NCBI GenBank assembly: GCA_903845115.1
Contig: CAIMWE010000157.1
Span: 1 to 48,645, forward strand
DNA from: an uncultured Acidobacteriota bacterium
GTDB lineage: Bacteria > Acidobacteriota > Thermoanaerobaculia > UBA5066
Reading direction: 5' to 3'
Length of the DNA stretch: 48,645 nt
Made by a program: the position numbers and the translations under genes. Positions within the stretch are counted from its first letter, which is position 1. The number at the start of each line of letters is the position of its first letter. A model generated the notes under the pieces. The model ran no database searches. It was not told the DNA's origin and worked only from the letters and a program-made list of their open reading frames with translations. Below, piece after piece: positions 32,868 to 40,770 of this stretch.

Positions 32868-33652
32868 GCCGGCCGTTCCTGGATCGAGCGGATGGCGACG
32901 GCCCGGCCGGTCGTCTCGTCGACGTCCACGATCGCGCCACACATCCGGACGTCCCGGGTCGCGGTCTCCATCGACCGAGGGGTCTGCATCAGGAACTTCT
33001 CCAGGATGCTCTTCGGCTCGAAGCCGATGATCCCCTCGTACGCCCCGCACATCCCGGAGTCGGTCTGGAACGCGGTCCCCCTGGGCAGGATCCGCGCGTC
33101 GGCCGTCGGGACGTGCGTGTGCGTCCCGATCACGAGCGAGACCCTCCCGTCAAACCAGAAGCCGGTCGCCTGCTTCTCGGAGGTCGCCTCGGCGTGGATG
33201 TCGATCACGATCACCTTCAGGTCCGGGCGCTTCTCCCTCATCTCCGCGATGACCTGGTCCCCGACCCGGAACGGCGAATCGGTGTTGACCATGAAGACCT
33301 GCCCCTGGAGGTTCAGGACTCCCACGGGGATCCCCGACGGCGTCTCCTGGATCGTCCACCCCTTGCCCGGGTTGCCGGGCGGGTAGTTCGCGGGGCGGAT
33401 CAGGTTCCCGAGGTCGCCCAGGAGGGGGACGAACTCCTTCTTGTCCCAGATGTGGTTGCCGCTGGTGAAGACGTCGATCGGGAGCTTCGACAGCTCCGCG
33501 AAGATCTCGGCCGTCACGCCGAACCCGCCCGCCGCGTTCTCGGCGTTCGCGATGGTGAAGTCGATCTTCTCGCGCTCGACCACCTTCGAAAGGAGATGCA
33601 GGGCCTTCCGGCCGGGCTTGCCGACGATGTCGCCGAGGAACAGGAGCCTCAT
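32864..33652 (-). CDS. ymdB: YmdB-family metallophosphoesterase
   Basis: 262 residues. The metal-site motifs are LFLGDIVGKPGR, IANAENAAGG, FTSGNHIWDKKE, VIDIHAEATSEK and GTHTHVPTADARI. B. subtilis YmdB is a 2',3'-cyclic nucleotide phosphodiesterase linked to RNase Y. The gene follows rny by 12 bp, as in Firmicutes, which supports a shared role in RNA turnover. Confidence 0.92.
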   Translation of the reverse strand: MRLLFLGDIVGKPGRKALHLLSKVVEREKIDFTIANAENAAGGFGVTAEIFAELSKLPIDVFTSGNHIWDKKEFVPLLGDLGNLIRPANYPPGNPGKGWTIQETPSGIPVGVLNLQGQVFMVNTDSPFRVGDQVIAEMREKRPDLKVIVIDIHAEATSEKQATGFWFDGRVSLVIGTHTHVPTADARILPRGTAFQTDSGMCGAYEGIIGFEPKSILEKFLMQTPRSMETATRDVRMCGAIVDVDETTGRAVAIRSIQERPA

Positions 33653-33664
33653 GGGGAGGGGACC

Positions 33665-35314
33665 CTACTTGGCATAGTCGACCGCTCTCGTCTCGCGGAT
33701 CACGGTAATTTTGATCTGCCCGGGGTACTGCAGCTCCGCCTGGATCCGCTTCGCCAGGTCCTTCGACATCCAGAGGCACTCGTCGTCGTTCACCTGCTTG
33801 GCGTCGACGATGACGCGGAGCTCGCGTCCGGCCTGGATCGCGAAGGTCTTCTCGACCCCCTTCATCCCGTCCGTCATCCTCTCCAGCTTCTCCAGCCGCT
33901 TGACGTAGGTCTCCAGGATCTCGCGCCGGGCCCCCGGACGGGCCGCCGAGATCGCGTCGGCGGCGTTCACCAGGACCGCCTCGATCGTCCGGGGCTCGTA
34001 GTCGCCGTGGTGGCACTCCATCCCGTGGACGACCGCATCGGTCTCGCCGAACTTCTTCAGCAGGACGCGGCCCAGCTCGAGGTGCGTCCCTTCCTGCTCG
34101 CGGTCGACCGCCTTGCCGACGTCGTGGAGGAGGCCCGCCCGCTTGGCGACGGCCACGTCGGCCTTCAGCTCGCTGGCCAGGTGGCACGCGGCCCAGGCGA
34201 CCTCGAGGGAGTGCTGGAGCACGTTCTGGCCGTAGCTGGTCCGGTACTTCAGCCGGCCGAGGAGCTTGACCAGCTCGGGGTGGAGGTCGGGAATCCCCAG
34301 CTCGTAGGCGGCGGCCTCGCCGGCCTGCTTGATGTTCTCCCACAGCTCCCCGCGGACCTTCTCGACCACTTCCTCGATGCGGGCAGGGTGGATGCGGCCG
34401 TCCCCCATCAGCCGCTCGATCGCCCGGCGGGCGACCTCGCGGCGGATCGGGTCGAACGAGGAGAGGAGGACCGCCTCCGGGGTGTCGTCGATGATGATGT
34501 CCACGCCCGTGGCCGACTCGATGGCGCGGATGTTCCGTCCCTCACGGCCGATGATCCTCCCCTTCATGTCGTCGGACGGGAGGTCGAGGACCGAGACGGT
34601 GTTCTCGACGACGTGCTCCGAGGCCATCCGCTGGATCGTCATCGAGAGGAGCCGCTTGGCCTTCTGGTTCGCGCCCTCCACCGCCTCCTCCTCGATCCGC
34701 CGGACCATGCCGGTCGCCTCGAGGCGGGCCTCGTTCTCCAGCTCGCGGATGAGGTCCTTCTTCGCCTGCTCGGAGGTGAGGCCGGCGATCTTCTCGAGCC
34801 GGGTCCGCTGCTCGGTCACCAGGATTGCGGCCGCGACCTCGGCCTCCTCGATCAGCTCCTCGACCCGCTTCTCCCTCTTCGTCAGGTTCTGGGCCCGGTT
34901 CTCGCTCTCCTGCTCGCGCTTCTCGACCGTCGTCAGCTTCTTGTCGAGCCCTTCCTCCTTCTGGAGGATCCTCTTCTCGATCTCGGTCAGCTCGCCCCGG
35001 CGGCGGATGGCCTCCTGTTCGGCCGCCTCGCGGCTCTTGAGCAAGCGCTCCTTCGAGTCGAGCTCGGTCTTCTGCGCCTCGGCCTGAGCGCGGCGGACCT
35101 CGCTCTCGGCCCTGAAGCGCGCCTCCTCGAGGAGCTTCTTCGCCTCGATGTCGGCCAGGGACTTCTCGCGGCTCGCCGCCTCTTTTTCGCGGGTCGCGGC
35201 TTCCTTTTCGAGGGTAGCTTTCGCCTTCTCCCCGAGCGCCGAGAAGTAGAAATACGCCCCCACGGCGGCGAATACCGCCGTGAGGATCAGCATGAGGATG
35301 GTCGTCTGGGTCAC
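33665..35314 (-). CDS. rny: Ribonuclease Y
   Basis: 549 residues. N-terminal membrane helix (TILMLILTAVFAAVGAYFYF), a charged coiled coil to about 200, a KH domain (DDMKGRIIGREGRNIRAIE), then an HD domain (LLHDVGKAVD and ECHHGDYEP). It is a membrane-anchored endoribonuclease that starts mRNA decay. GTG start with GGGGGA upstream. It lies downstream of zapA and 6S RNA and upstream of ymdB. Confidence 0.95.
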   Translation of the reverse strand: MTQTTILMLILTAVFAAVGAYFYFSALGEKAKATLEKEAATREKEAASREKSLADIEAKKLLEEARFRAESEVRRAQAEAQKTELDSKERLLKSREAAEQEAIRRRGELTEIEKRILQKEEGLDKKLTTVEKREQESENRAQNLTKREKRVEELIEEAEVAAAILVTEQRTRLEKIAGLTSEQAKKDLIRELENEARLEATGMVRRIEEEAVEGANQKAKRLLSMTIQRMASEHVVENTVSVLDLPSDDMKGRIIGREGRNIRAIESATGVDIIIDDTPEAVLLSSFDPIRREVARRAIERLMGDGRIHPARIEEVVEKVRGELWENIKQAGEAAAYELGIPDLHPELVKLLGRLKYRTSYGQNVLQHSLEVAWAACHLASELKADVAVAKRAGLLHDVGKAVDREQEGTHLELGRVLLKKFGETDAVVHGMECHHGDYEPRTIEAVLVNAADAISAARPGARREILETYVKRLEKLERMTDGMKGVEKTFAIQAGRELRVIVDAKQVNDDECLWMSKDLAKRIQAELQYPGQIKITVIRETRAVDYAK

Positions 35315-35454
35315 GGGTCGGTCCCCCTCGCTTCCTATTCGTTCGAGGGTGACCCGGAGTCGATACGGCTGGACCGGATTCTGGCTGTGGTTCTATCGGG
35401 GAGCGATCGCTCCGAGCCTCCGAGCGGGGAACGGGAGGACCTCGAGGACGAAAA

Positions 35455-35628
35455 GGCCCCCGCCTCGGCCGTGTGAGCTAGGTCGATTGAACCCTAAGTT
35501 AGGAAGTTCGAACCCTCCGGGGCAGACCATTAGTTCCCCGTGCCCGGCGGAGCCGGGGGGGGCGTCACAGGACGGCCCGGGTCGGGAGGATTCGGGGCTC
35601 AAATATCGGTTCAAGGACGTGTCGCTCA
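35455..35628 (-). ncRNA. ssrS: 6S RNA
   Basis: The region between zapA and rny folds like 6S RNA. A closing stem UUGAACC (35608-35614) pairs with GGUUCAA (35487-35493). An inner stem GAAUCCUCC (35585-35593) pairs with GGAGGGUUC (35510-35518) below a GC-rich apical hairpin. Between them is an open bubble containing ACCGAUAUUUGAGCC, close to the E. coli central-bubble strand GAGCCGAUAUUU. A short hairpin and four U residues end it near 35451-35460. The position just downstream of zapA is the classic one. Ends are approximate. Confidence 0.72.
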
Positions 35629-35629
35629 A

Positions 35630-35986
35630 TCACGCACCGCGCAGGGTGCCACTCGATTCAATGCCCGAGCCGTTCGGGCTTCCCTGGGGAACCACATTCA
35701 GAATCTGGTCTAGCTTTTCGACGAGACGACTTGCCCGTGTGGCAATTCGCCCCGGATCACCCTCTTTTGCCATGAGCCGGAACTGGTGGAATTCGTCCGA
35801 GATGTTCAGCGCCGTCAGGATCGCGATCTTCGTCGCGTCCACCGTCGGCGCGTGCCGGGAGACCTCCTGCATCTTCCTGTCGACGAAAGCGGCCAGCTCC
35901 CGGACGTACTCCGGGTCCCCGGCGGCTCTCACCGAGTAGGTCTGGCCGAAGATCTCGACCTGCGTGACAGTCGGTTTCGCTTCCAT
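35630..35986 (-). CDS. zapA: Cell division protein ZapA
   Basis: 118 residues. The N-terminus VEIFGQTYSVRAAGDPEYV and AAFVDRKMQEVS form the ZapA globular head, and ILTALNISDEFHQFRL begins the coiled coil. ZapA cross-links FtsZ filaments. It follows the coiled-coil gene at 36037, a possible partner, and precedes 6S RNA. Confidence 0.88.
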   Translation of the reverse strand: MEAKPTVTQVEIFGQTYSVRAAGDPEYVRELAAFVDRKMQEVSRHAPTVDATKIAILTALNISDEFHQFRLMAKEGDPGRIATRASRLVEKLDQILNVVPQGSPNGSGIESSGTLRGA

Positions 35987-36036
35987 TCGGACGGCTCTTT
36001 CCAGGTTTCCGGCCGGATGATAGCACGCCGGGAGGG

Positions 36037-36375
36037 TCACTCCGGGACGGTCTCGGCCTCTTCCAAGTTCTTGATCAGGCGCTCGATACGCCCCCGGATC
36101 GACTCCCGCTCGTCCTCCAGCTGGGCGAGCCGGTCCCTGGACTCGGAGTCGACGGCGAGGCGTTCGAGCGATTCGGAGAGTTCCGCCTTCAGCCTGTCCC
36201 TGGCGGCTTCCGCCTCTTCCAGCCCGCTCCGCAGCGCCCGGTTCTCCTCCGTCAGGCCGGCGAGCCTGGCCGAGAGCTTCTCCACCCGCTCCTCGAGGGC
36301 GGCAAAGACCTGATCGAGGGGGGCCGGCGGGTCCCCTTTCGGCTGGGCTCCCTTTGCACGTTCCGTCTTCGACAT
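36037..36375 (-). CDS. Coiled-coil protein, possibly ZapB-like
   Basis: 112 residues. After a Pro-rich start, heptads run from about residue 22 to 108 (LEERVEKLSARLAGLTEENR and onward). ZapB, the ZapA partner, is also a short coiled coil. The adjacency to zapA supports that role, but coiled coils cannot be assigned by sequence alone. The gap to pheT is 24 nt. Confidence 0.65.
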   Translation of the reverse strand: MSKTERAKGAQPKGDPPAPLDQVFAALEERVEKLSARLAGLTEENRALRSGLEEAEAARDRLKAELSESLERLAVDSESRDRLAQLEDERESIRGRIERLIKNLEEAETVPE

Positions 36376-36399
36376 CTTGAATAGCCTCCTGGCGCCGCC

Positions 36400-38475
36400 T
36401 CAGTCGATCCCGTCGACGCCGGTTTCCGGAAGGGCGAGGAGGGCCCGGGCCGCCGAATCGCGCCAGCCGTTGACCTCCTCGCGGGACAGCGACCGCTCCG
36501 GCGAGCCGAAGCGGAGGCTGAGGTTGGTCTTGACGAAGCCCGGGGCGACCCCGGGGCCCGAGTATCGGTTGTTCGCGTCGACCGCGAGGAGCTCGGCCGG
36601 GCCCGCCCTTTTCACCGTCTCCTCGACGAGGCGCCAGGGAATCTCCTTCCGGTGCGTGAGCGTGAGATCCACGGAGCTTCCCGGGAAGCGGGACGGGATC
36701 TCGACGGACGTGACCGGAGCGGGCTTCGGAATGGCGTCCAGGTCGACGTCCCCCACGACCGGGTCGGCCAGGTCCCAGCCTTCGGCCAGCGGCGAGGCGA
36801 GCACTCCGACCCAGCCGGCCACCGCGCCCCCTTCCGCCACGATGCGGGCCGACCGCCCTTCCGCCAGGAACGGGAAGGGGGCCGCCTCGAAACGGGGTGC
36901 CGGAGCTCCCAGCCCCGAGAAGAGCCCGGCCACGATCCCGGTCCCGTCGAAGAAGTCGGCCTCGCGGGCCGCGTCCGACCAGTGGCTCTGCCGCCGGCCG
37001 GCGAGGAGGAAGGCCGCAGAGCGGCGCTCGGCCACCTGGCCGTCCTTCCAGCCGAACGACCGGGCCACCTCGAAGAGGCCGAGATCCGCCCGGGACCGCC
37101 TCACGTTGTGCTGCGCCGAGCGGAGGAGACCGACGACCGGCGTCGCCCGCAGGGTGGAGAACGGCTCCCCGAGGGGGTTCTCGATCTCCACCGGCTCTCC
37201 CGGCCCCGCCGGGACGAACGGGGCGTTCTCGGCCCCGGAGACGAACGAATAGTTGTGGGCCTCCGTCAGGCCCAGGCCCGCGAGCTGATCGCGCGCCCGG
37301 TCCTCCAGGATCGACGACTCCGCCGACTCCCCAGGCTCGAAGACGGGGGGGAGAGTTTCCGGGAGCTGGTCGTAGCCGACGCAGCGGATGATCTCCTCGA
37401 CCAGGTCGATCTCGCCGGCGACGTCGATCCGCCAGCTCGGGACCGTCACCTCGATGACGTCGCCGGCGCCTCCCTTCCGCTCGGGGGCGAACCCGAGGGC
37501 CGCCAGGATCGAGAGGCAGCGCTCGGGCGCCACCTCCATGCCGAGGAAGCTGCCGAGCCGGGCGAGCCGGAGGCCGAGCGTCCGGGCCGCGAACGGCCGG
37601 GCCACGGCGTCGATCACTCCGGGACGCACCTCCCCGCCGCAGTCGGCGGCGATGATCCGGGCCGCGCGGTCGAGCCCGTCGAGAGTGGTCAGCGGGTCGG
37701 TCCCCCGCTCGAACCGGTGCGACGCGTCGGTGTGCATCCCGGTCGCCTTGGCGGTCCGCCGGACCGCGCCGGGATGGAAGTGGGCGGACTCCAGGAGGAT
37801 CCGCGTCGTCGAGTCGGAGATCGCCGAGTGGAGCCCCCCCATGACGCCGGCGAGGGCCACCGGCTTCTCGGCGTCGGCGATGACGAGCTGATCCCCCGCC
37901 AGGGTCCGCTCCACCCCGTCCAGGGTGACGAGCTTCTCTCCCGGGCGGGCGAGCCGGACGACGATCGTGGGCCGGCCGTCCTTCCCCTTCGCCAGCCTGT
38001 CCAGGTCGAAGGCGTGCATCGGCTGGCCGATGTCCCAGAGGACGTGGTTCGTGGCGTCGACCGGGGCGCTGATCGCGTTCGACCCGATCGACTCGAGTCG
38101 CGCCCGGACGGCCGCGGAGGCCGGGCCCATCCGGATCCCCTCGATCACGCGGGCCGAGTAGCGGGGGCAGAGCTCTCCCTCCTCGATGACGATCGCCGCC
38201 AGCTCCGCCGCCGGTCGGCCGCTCTCGGATACCGGCCCGGGGCCCGGATCGCGGAACTCGCGTCCCAGGGCGACCGCGGCCTCGCGGGCCAGCCCTCGGT
38301 GGTTCATCCCGTCCGGGCGATTCGCGGTCACCTCGACGTCGTAGACCGTCGACGCGCCCTCCCCTTCCCGTCCCTCGACGATGAAGCCGACCGACGTCAG
38401 CCGCTCGGCGGCCGCAGACGGGTCGGGAGCCGGGCCCGGAAGGTACGAGGCGAGCCAGGAGAGGCTCATCTTCAT
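36400..38475 (-). CDS. pheT: Phenylalanyl-tRNA synthetase beta subunit, short form lacking the EMAP-like domain
   Basis: 691 residues, against about 790 in E. coli. It begins with MSLSWLASYLPG and GFIVEGREGE and then goes straight to VYDVEVTANRPDGMNHRGLA. The usual 100-residue tRNA-binding (EMAP/OB) insertion between these blocks is absent. The rest is normal: DATNHVLWDIGQPMHAFD, LLESAHFHPGAVRR, HTDASHRFERGTDP, and a C-terminal FDX-ACB domain (SRFPGSSVDLTLTHRKEIPW). It starts 3 nt after pheS. The enzyme charges tRNA-Phe as an alpha2beta2 tetramer. Confidence 0.93.
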   Translation of the reverse strand: MKMSLSWLASYLPGPAPDPSAAAERLTSVGFIVEGREGEGASTVYDVEVTANRPDGMNHRGLAREAAVALGREFRDPGPGPVSESGRPAAELAAIVIEEGELCPRYSARVIEGIRMGPASAAVRARLESIGSNAISAPVDATNHVLWDIGQPMHAFDLDRLAKGKDGRPTIVVRLARPGEKLVTLDGVERTLAGDQLVIADAEKPVALAGVMGGLHSAISDSTTRILLESAHFHPGAVRRTAKATGMHTDASHRFERGTDPLTTLDGLDRAARIIAADCGGEVRPGVIDAVARPFAARTLGLRLARLGSFLGMEVAPERCLSILAALGFAPERKGGAGDVIEVTVPSWRIDVAGEIDLVEEIIRCVGYDQLPETLPPVFEPGESAESSILEDRARDQLAGLGLTEAHNYSFVSGAENAPFVPAGPGEPVEIENPLGEPFSTLRATPVVGLLRSAQHNVRRSRADLGLFEVARSFGWKDGQVAERRSAAFLLAGRRQSHWSDAAREADFFDGTGIVAGLFSGLGAPAPRFEAAPFPFLAEGRSARIVAEGGAVAGWVGVLASPLAEGWDLADPVVGDVDLDAIPKPAPVTSVEIPSRFPGSSVDLTLTHRKEIPWRLVEETVKRAGPAELLAVDANNRYSGPGVAPGFVKTNLSLRFGSPERSLSREEVNGWRDSAARALLALPETGVDGID

Positions 38476-38478
38476 GAT

Positions 38479-39537
38479 TCAGGAGCTCCAGACCCGGTCC
38501 AGGAACCGGAGGTCGTTCTCGAGGAGGAGGCGCAGGTCGGGCAGCCCGTGCAGCAGCAGGGCGATCCGGTCCACTCCCATCCCGAACGCGAAGCCGGTGT
38601 ACCGCTCGGGGTCGATGCCGCCGTTCTCGAGGACCTTCGGGTGGACCATCCCCGCCCCCATGATCTCGATCCAGCCGGAGCCGGAGCAGACCCTGCACCC
38701 CTTCTGTTCGCACAGGACGCACGAGACGGCCACGTCGACGCCCGGCTCGACGAACGGGAAGAACGTCGGCCCGAACCGGACCTTCGCCCGGTCGCCGAAG
38801 AACGTCCGCGCGAACGCCGCCAGGGTGCCGCGCAGGTCGGCGAAGGTGATCCCCTCGTCCACCGCGAGCCCCTCGATCTGGTTGAAGACGGGGAGGTGCC
38901 GGGGGTCGATGTCGTCCTTGCGGAAGACGCGCCCAGGGCAAAGGATCCGGATGGGCGGCTTCCTCGAGAGCATCGTCCGCATCTGGACGGGCGACGTGTG
39001 CGTCCGGAGCAGCAGGCGGTCCCGGCCGGTGCCGCCCCCCTTCACGAAGAAGGTGTCGACCGCGTCGCGCGCCGGGTGGTCCGGCGGGAAGTTGAGCGAC
39101 TCGAAGTTGTACCAGTCGCTCTCCACCTCGGGGCCGTCCGCCACCTCGTAGCCGAGCGAGCGGAACGACGCCTCGATCCGCCGGCGGACGACCGTCAGCG
39201 GGTGGAGGCGGCCCACGGCCGGGACCCGGGGCGGGAGCGTCACGTCCACCGCGCGGGCGGATTCCGCAGCGCGGGCGGCCTCCGCCGCGGCCGCGCCCTC
39301 CAGCTCCTTCAGCCGGGCTTCGACGCGGGCCTTGAGCTTGTTGACGCCGGCGCCGTAGGCCCCCTTCTCGTCCTTGGGCACCTCCCGGAGGAGGCCCAGG
39401 AACGCCGTGACGACGCCGTGACCCTTGCCGAGCCAGTCCACGCGCAGCTTCTGGACCTCCGCGGAGGTCCTGGCGCGTGCCGCATCCAGCTCGAAACGAG
39501 CCAGCTGCTCGTCAAGGACGAACGGCGCCTCGGTCAA
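38479..39537 (-). CDS. pheS: Phenylalanyl-tRNA synthetase alpha subunit
   Basis: 352 residues. A coiled-coil arm (about 1-95) precedes the class II core: GRLHPLTVVRRRIEASF, the motif 2 region GRVFRKDDIDPRHLPVFNQ, and motif 3 FAFGMGVDRIALLLHGL. CVLCEQKGCRVCSGSGW adds four cysteines that may bind metal. The start is taken as TTG 39537, 9 nt after rplT, without a clear ribosome site; re-initiation is likely. Confidence 0.92.
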   Translation of the reverse strand: MTEAPFVLDEQLARFELDAARARTSAEVQKLRVDWLGKGHGVVTAFLGLLREVPKDEKGAYGAGVNKLKARVEARLKELEGAAAAEAARAAESARAVDVTLPPRVPAVGRLHPLTVVRRRIEASFRSLGYEVADGPEVESDWYNFESLNFPPDHPARDAVDTFFVKGGGTGRDRLLLRTHTSPVQMRTMLSRKPPIRILCPGRVFRKDDIDPRHLPVFNQIEGLAVDEGITFADLRGTLAAFARTFFGDRAKVRFGPTFFPFVEPGVDVAVSCVLCEQKGCRVCSGSGWIEIMGAGMVHPKVLENGGIDPERYTGFAFGMGVDRIALLLHGLPDLRLLLENDLRFLDRVWSS

Positions 39538-39546
39538 GGTCCGCGA

Positions 39547-39918
39547 TCAGGCGGCCGGCGGGGCCGCGAGCGCGCTCTTGGCGGACGCCACGAGCGAGGC
39601 AAACCCCTTCGGGTCGAGGACGGCGATCTCGGCCAGCATCTTCCGGTTCACGTCGGAGCCGGCCTTCTTCAGGCCGTCCATCAGCTTCGAGTAGCTCAGG
39701 TCGTGCTGGCGGGCGGCGGCGTTGATCCGGATGATCCAGAGGCCGCGGAACTCGCGCTTCTTCTGCTTCCGGTCACGCGTCGCGTAGGCGAGCGAGCGCT
39801 CCACCTGGAGCTCGGCGATTCGGAAGCAGTTGTGCTTCGTCCCGTAGTAGCCCTTGGCGAGGTGAAGAATCCTTTTCCTGCGGTCGTTCCGCTTCGTTCC
39901 ACGCTTGACGCGAGGCAT
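39547..39918 (-). CDS. rplT: 50S ribosomal protein L20
   Basis: 123 residues, with the L20 blocks [30 protein letters not shown] and [12 protein letters not shown]. It binds 23S rRNA early in assembly and in many bacteria represses its own operon. Confidence 0.97.
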   Translation of the reverse strand: MPRVKRGTKRNDRRKRILHLAKGYYGTKHNCFRIAELQVERSLAYATRDRKQKKREFRGLWIIRINAAARQHDLSYSKLMDGLKKAGSDVNRKMLAEIAVLDPKGFASLVASAKSALAAPPAA

Positions 39919-39951
39919 TTTCGTCTCTCCTTAAACTTCGTTGGCCTGGGG

Positions 39952-40155
39952 TCAGGCGTAGGGGAGCATCCGGCGCACGACGGCCTCGTCGGCCTTCGCC
40001 ACCAGGGTCTCCTTGTCCAGGTCGCGCAGGCGGCTGGCGTTCTTCTTCGTGAGAATGTGCCGCTTCATCGCGAAGCTCCGCTTGAACTTCCCGGTCGCCG
40101 TCTTCCGGAAGCGCTTCGCTGCGCCCCGGTGGGTTTTTCGCTTGTTCGTCGCCAT
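39952..40155 (-). CDS. rpmI: 50S ribosomal protein L35
   Basis: 67 residues, basic. [19 protein letters not shown] and [14 protein letters not shown] are typical of L35. It lies between infC and rplT in the conserved order. Confidence 0.96.
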   Translation of the reverse strand: MATNKRKTHRGAAKRFRKTATGKFKRSFAMKRHILTKKNASRLRDLDKETLVAKADEAVVRRMLPYA

Positions 40156-40208
40156 GTCGGGACTCCTTCCGGTTGGATGTCGATTCGTTCGCGGCGCGCT
40201 CCGCGCCG

Positions 40209-40757
40209 TCAGTGCTTCTTGGTCGGCCCGAAGATCTGGTGCATTCGGTTCCCCATCATCTCGGGAGCCGATTCCACGTGGGCCTTGCCCTCCAGATCCC
40301 CGATCAGCCGGGCGAGGACCTTCCGACCGTTCTCCAGGCGGGACATCTCCCGCCCACGGAACTGGATCGTCGCCTTGACCTTGTCCCCTTCCTCCAGGAA
40401 CCGCACGATGTTCTTCAGCTTGAAGTCGTAGTCGTGGTCGTCGATGTTCGGCCGGAACTTGATTTCCTTGACCTGCGTGACCTTCTGCTTCTTCTTCGAC
40501 TCGTGCTCCTTCTTCTTCTTCTCGAAGGTGAACTTGCCGAAGTCCATCACCTTGCAGACCGGGGGGTCGGCCTGCTCGGCGATCACCACCACGTCGAGCC
40601 CTTCGGCCCGTCCCTGGGCCAGGGCGGCCTGGGGCTCGACGACGCCGACCTGCTCTCCCGTGGAGGAGATGAGCCGCACCGCCTGGAAGCGGAGGATGTA
40701 CTCGTTGATCGGGGAATTCTTTTGCGGTGGAATCCGCGGTCCGCCTCTAAAAAAAAT
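40209..40757 (-). CDS. infC: Translation initiation factor IF-3 with AUU start
   Basis: 182 residues when started at ATT 40757. That start places AGGAGG 7 nt upstream and restores the normal IF-3 N-terminus ([17 protein letters not shown]). The first GTG or ATG downstream would cut off about 25 residues. The linker [17 protein letters not shown] and C-terminal [19 protein letters not shown] are typical. IF-3 rejects non-standard start codons, so an AUU start lets the factor repress its own synthesis, as known in E. coli. The gap to thrS is 13 nt. Confidence 0.92.
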   Translation of the reverse strand: MFFRGGPRIPPQKNSPINEYILRFQAVRLISSTGEQVGVVEPQAALAQGRAEGLDVVVIAEQADPPVCKVMDFGKFTFEKKKKEHESKKKQKVTQVKEIKFRPNIDDHDYDFKLKNIVRFLEEGDKVKATIQFRGREMSRLENGRKVLARLIGDLEGKAHVESAPEMMGNRMHQIFGPTKKH

Positions 40758-40764
40758 GGTCCTA

Positions 40765-40770
40765 CCTCCT
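40765..40770 (-). promoter_or_regulatory. Shine-Dalgarno AGGAGG that sets the infC AUU start
   Basis: AGGAGG on the minus strand lies just after the thrS stop and 7 nt before ATT 40757. The start is followed by an AT-only run that continues into the coding sequence. Confidence 0.8.

Noticed and set aside
35505-35525. tRNA T-arm-like GTTCGAACCC on the plus strand
   Set aside because: The flanking bases do not form a 5-bp T stem and no cloverleaf can be drawn. The sequence is explained by the 6S RNA on the other strand.
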